DNA of 64,000 nucleotides from UBA4582 sp965657335 (GTDB lineage Bacteria; Pseudomonadota; Gammaproteobacteria; Pseudomonadales; Azotimanducaceae): contig CBFHOH010000015.1 in the NCBI GenBank assembly GCA_965657335.1, forward strand, positions 54,816 through 118,815, read 5' to 3'. Shown in pieces: positions 62,549 through 64,000 of the stretch. The first letter of the stretch is position 1. Each line of letters begins with the position of its first letter. Under the pieces are notes generated by a model, which had not been told where the DNA came from, made no database searches, and saw only the letters and a program-made list of their open reading frames with translations. Both the position numbers and the translations under genes were made by a program.

Positions 62549-64000
62549 ATGAGTTTTGAATTAGACTCGAGCACAAAAAACAAACAAAGCGTGCCCGAAA
62601 CAGCCCTCCCAGGAGAAGAAGTAGGTGCCGCTTCGCACCCGGAATACTACGTTGATAACCCGGAATTATTGCTTCAGGGTACCTATACGCAGATTGGCTT
62701 CGATCTTGTTATTACAGGCCCGAGTGGCGAGCAGCTTGTTATTGGCGATTATTTTGCTTTTCAGCCGCCTCCTAATCTTATGTTTGCGCCCGGTATTGGG
62801 ATGTCTCCCGCCATGGTTGAAGGCCTGCTCGTGCAAGTTCAACAGGAATATCAGGTGGCAGGGCCTGCGCCAGAGGATGCTCCGAAAGAAATAATTGGGA
62901 CAGTCTCGCTTAAGGTCGGGAGGGTATTCAGAGAAAACAAAGATACCGGAGAAAAAGAAGCGCTGAGTAAAGGGGATGACCTCTATAAAGGGGATATTCT
63001 AAGTGTTGAAGGGCGCGGCGGTCTTTACGCAAAAATGACTGATGGCACTAGATTCAATTTAGGGGCGAACAGTCGAGCTGTCCTGAAAGACTATGCTTTC
63101 AATCCACAAGCAGAAACTGGATCGTTTTCCGCTCACGTCCTTCAGGGCGGCTTTAAATATAAAAGCGGTTTGATCGGAGAGTTCTCAGCTAAACGTGGGG
63201 GTATTGATAATCACGCAACTATTTCTACACCCTCTGCGGTGATTGGTATTCGTGGTAGTGAACTGGAAGGAAATTATGACCCGGTTTCTCTTCAAACAAC
63301 CGTCATCCATCGATCAGGCCTTCTAACGATTACCGACATAAACGGTAACAACCCGGAAGTACTGGCTGTCTCGGGTAACGCAGCGACAATCGTGCTCGGT
63401 GGTAATCCACAATTTGTTGAGCAAGCGTCACCACAACAGCAATCAGTGATACAAGAGGCACTACCTCCAGCGTCGCCGGATGATGATGCAGCAGATGATG
63501 CCTCAGAGGAGGAAGGCGAAGAGGCGCTGGAAGGCGAGGGAGATGAGTCGGCCGAAAATGATGGAGCGGAGAGTGAAGGTGAAGAAGACTCGCCAGACGA
63601 TGCTGAGGAGCAAGCGGTAGAAGAGGCTCAGGACGAAGAAGCTGGGGAAGAAGAGGCTCAAGAAGAGGACGCTCAGGACGAAGAGGCTCAGGAGGAAGAC
63701 GCTCAGGAAGAGGAAACACAAGAAGAGGAAACACAAGAAGAGGAAACACAAGAAGAGGAAACACAAGAAGAAGGGGCTCAGGAAGAAGAGGCACAGGACG
63801 CCGAGATTCAAGAAGCAGAGGTTCAGGAAGGCGAAGGTGAGCCAGCCGCTGAAGAGACTCAGGAAGGAGAGGCTCAAGAAGGGGATGGTCCAGAGGACGC
63901 TGGTCCCGAAGATACAGGTCCGGAGGATGCTGGTCCGGAAGATACGGGTCCAGAGGACGCTGGTCCCGAAGATACAGGTCCGGAAGATACGGGTCCGGAA
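62549..64000 (+). CDS. FecR-domain protein with Glu-rich and GPED repeats (partial), giant adhesin-like N-terminus
   Basis: 484 codons from the ATG at 62549 to the window edge, no stop reached. No signal peptide is present. Residues about 25-110 (YTQIGFDLVITGPSGEQ, IGDYFAFQPPPNLMFAPG) resemble the N-terminal module of large type I-secreted adhesins. A FecR-like domain follows (about 115-290: GDDLYKGDILSVEGRGG, ATISTPSAVIGIRGSELEG). After residue 310 the sequence is highly acidic: QEEET-type repeats, then GPED(A/T) repeats at the edge. The likely product is a large surface or biofilm protein, but FecR domains also occur in other exported proteins. Confidence 0.8.
   Translation, partial: MSFELDSSTKNKQSVPETALPGEEVGAASHPEYYVDNPELLLQGTYTQIGFDLVITGPSGEQLVIGDYFAFQPPPNLMFAPGIGMSPAMVEGLLVQVQQEYQVAGPAPEDAPKEIIGTVSLKVGRVFRENKDTGEKEALSKGDDLYKGDILSVEGRGGLYAKMTDGTRFNLGANSRAVLKDYAFNPQAETGSFSAHVLQGGFKYKSGLIGEFSAKRGGIDNHATISTPSAVIGIRGSELEGNYDPVSLQTTVIHRSGLLTITDINGNNPEVLAVSGNAATIVLGGNPQFVEQASPQQQSVIQEALPPASPDDDAADDASEEEGEEALEGEGDESAENDGAESEGEEDSPDDAEEQAVEEAQDEEAGEEEAQEEDAQDEEAQEEDAQEEETQEEETQEEETQEEETQEEGAQEEEAQDAEIQEAEVQEGEGEPAAEETQEGEAQEGDGPEDAGPEDTGPEDAGPEDTGPEDAGPEDTGPEDTGPE
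63707..63766 (+). repeat. 15-bp tandem repeat encoding EEETQ, four exact copies
   Basis: The unit GAAGAGGAAACACAA occurs four times without change, in frame. The identity at DNA level shows recent slippage-type expansion, so the length probably varies between strains. Confidence 0.95.
63887..64000 (+). repeat. 15-bp repeat encoding GPED(A/T), runs off the window
   Basis: Starts GGTCCAGAGGACGCT and continues with units of the same length, alternating GPEDA and GPEDT. About seven and a half units are seen before the edge. Codons differ between units, so it is older than the EEETQ block. Confidence 0.93.

Noticed and set aside
63330..63877. Leu/Pro-rich minus-strand frames opposite the adhesin repeats
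   Set aside because: They arise from the complement of the Glu-rich repeats and have no start signal or family features.

Overview
The window looks like chromosomal DNA of a heterotrophic, probably marine gammaproteobacterium. Pointers are an RpoH-type sigma-32, FeoA/FeoB behind a Fur-box-like site, two TonB-dependent receptors behind vitamin riboswitches, a CYP153-type P450, malate synthase G and many acyl-CoA enzymes. No rRNA, tRNA, insertion sequence, prophage or CRISPR array was seen. A run of nine N inside the malate synthase gene shows this is a draft scaffold. The taxonomic call is inference from gene content.

Layout. 1-8.6 kb: a truncated NhaC antiporter, a lipoprotein MsrB, a class III aminotransferase, an acyl-CoA dehydrogenase plus phosphotransferase pair (resembling the 4-hydroxyacyl-CoA module of LvaA/LvaC and ACAD10/11), a DUF445 protein and an SDR. 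8.6-16 kb: Fur box, feoA-feoB, a membrane sensor ending at HAMP, a CaCA antiporter, a bidirectional terminator, and a BtuB-like receptor behind a cobalamin riboswitch. 16-25 kb: SGNH hydrolase, MlrC-like M81 protein, dienelactone hydrolase, MBL hydrolase, an ACAD-like flavoenzyme, gloB with a ThDP enzyme, and an ECF sigma factor with a tiny membrane partner. 25-36 kb: Nudix hydrolase, SRPBCC-Rieske protein, a LytS/LytTR pair, rpoH, DUF169, tandem NTF2-like protein, acyl-CoA ligase, and a 2-hydroxyacid dehydrogenase after about 1 kb of gene-poor DNA.

36-40.1 kb is a compact thiamine salvage operon on the minus strand: TPP riboswitch, TonB receptor, YkoF/MTH1187-like thiamine-binding protein, PnuC/PnuT transporter and a thiamine-kinase-like enzyme. 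40.5-47.8 kb holds a threonine-synthase-like enzyme behind a perfect 19-bp palindrome, CYP153, an MFS exporter, a second dienelactone hydrolase and glcB.

47.9-60.2 kb is the most unusual part. A response regulator with a sigma-54 AAA+ module and two C-terminal helix-turn-helix segments is followed by three direct repeats of TCGCCATAATTT and a -24/-12 promoter. These lead into a secreted subtilase whose last quarter is 21 copies of a (Y/F)IWNL motif. Next come a beta-propeller sensor histidine kinase and a REC-PAS-degenerate GGDEF-EAL response regulator. The two regulators have closely similar REC domains and linkers, so this reads as one signalling island controlling a repeat-tailed exported protease. 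The window ends in a FecR-domain protein with Glu-rich and GPED(A/T) repeats that runs off the right edge and resembles the N-terminus of a giant type I-secreted adhesin.
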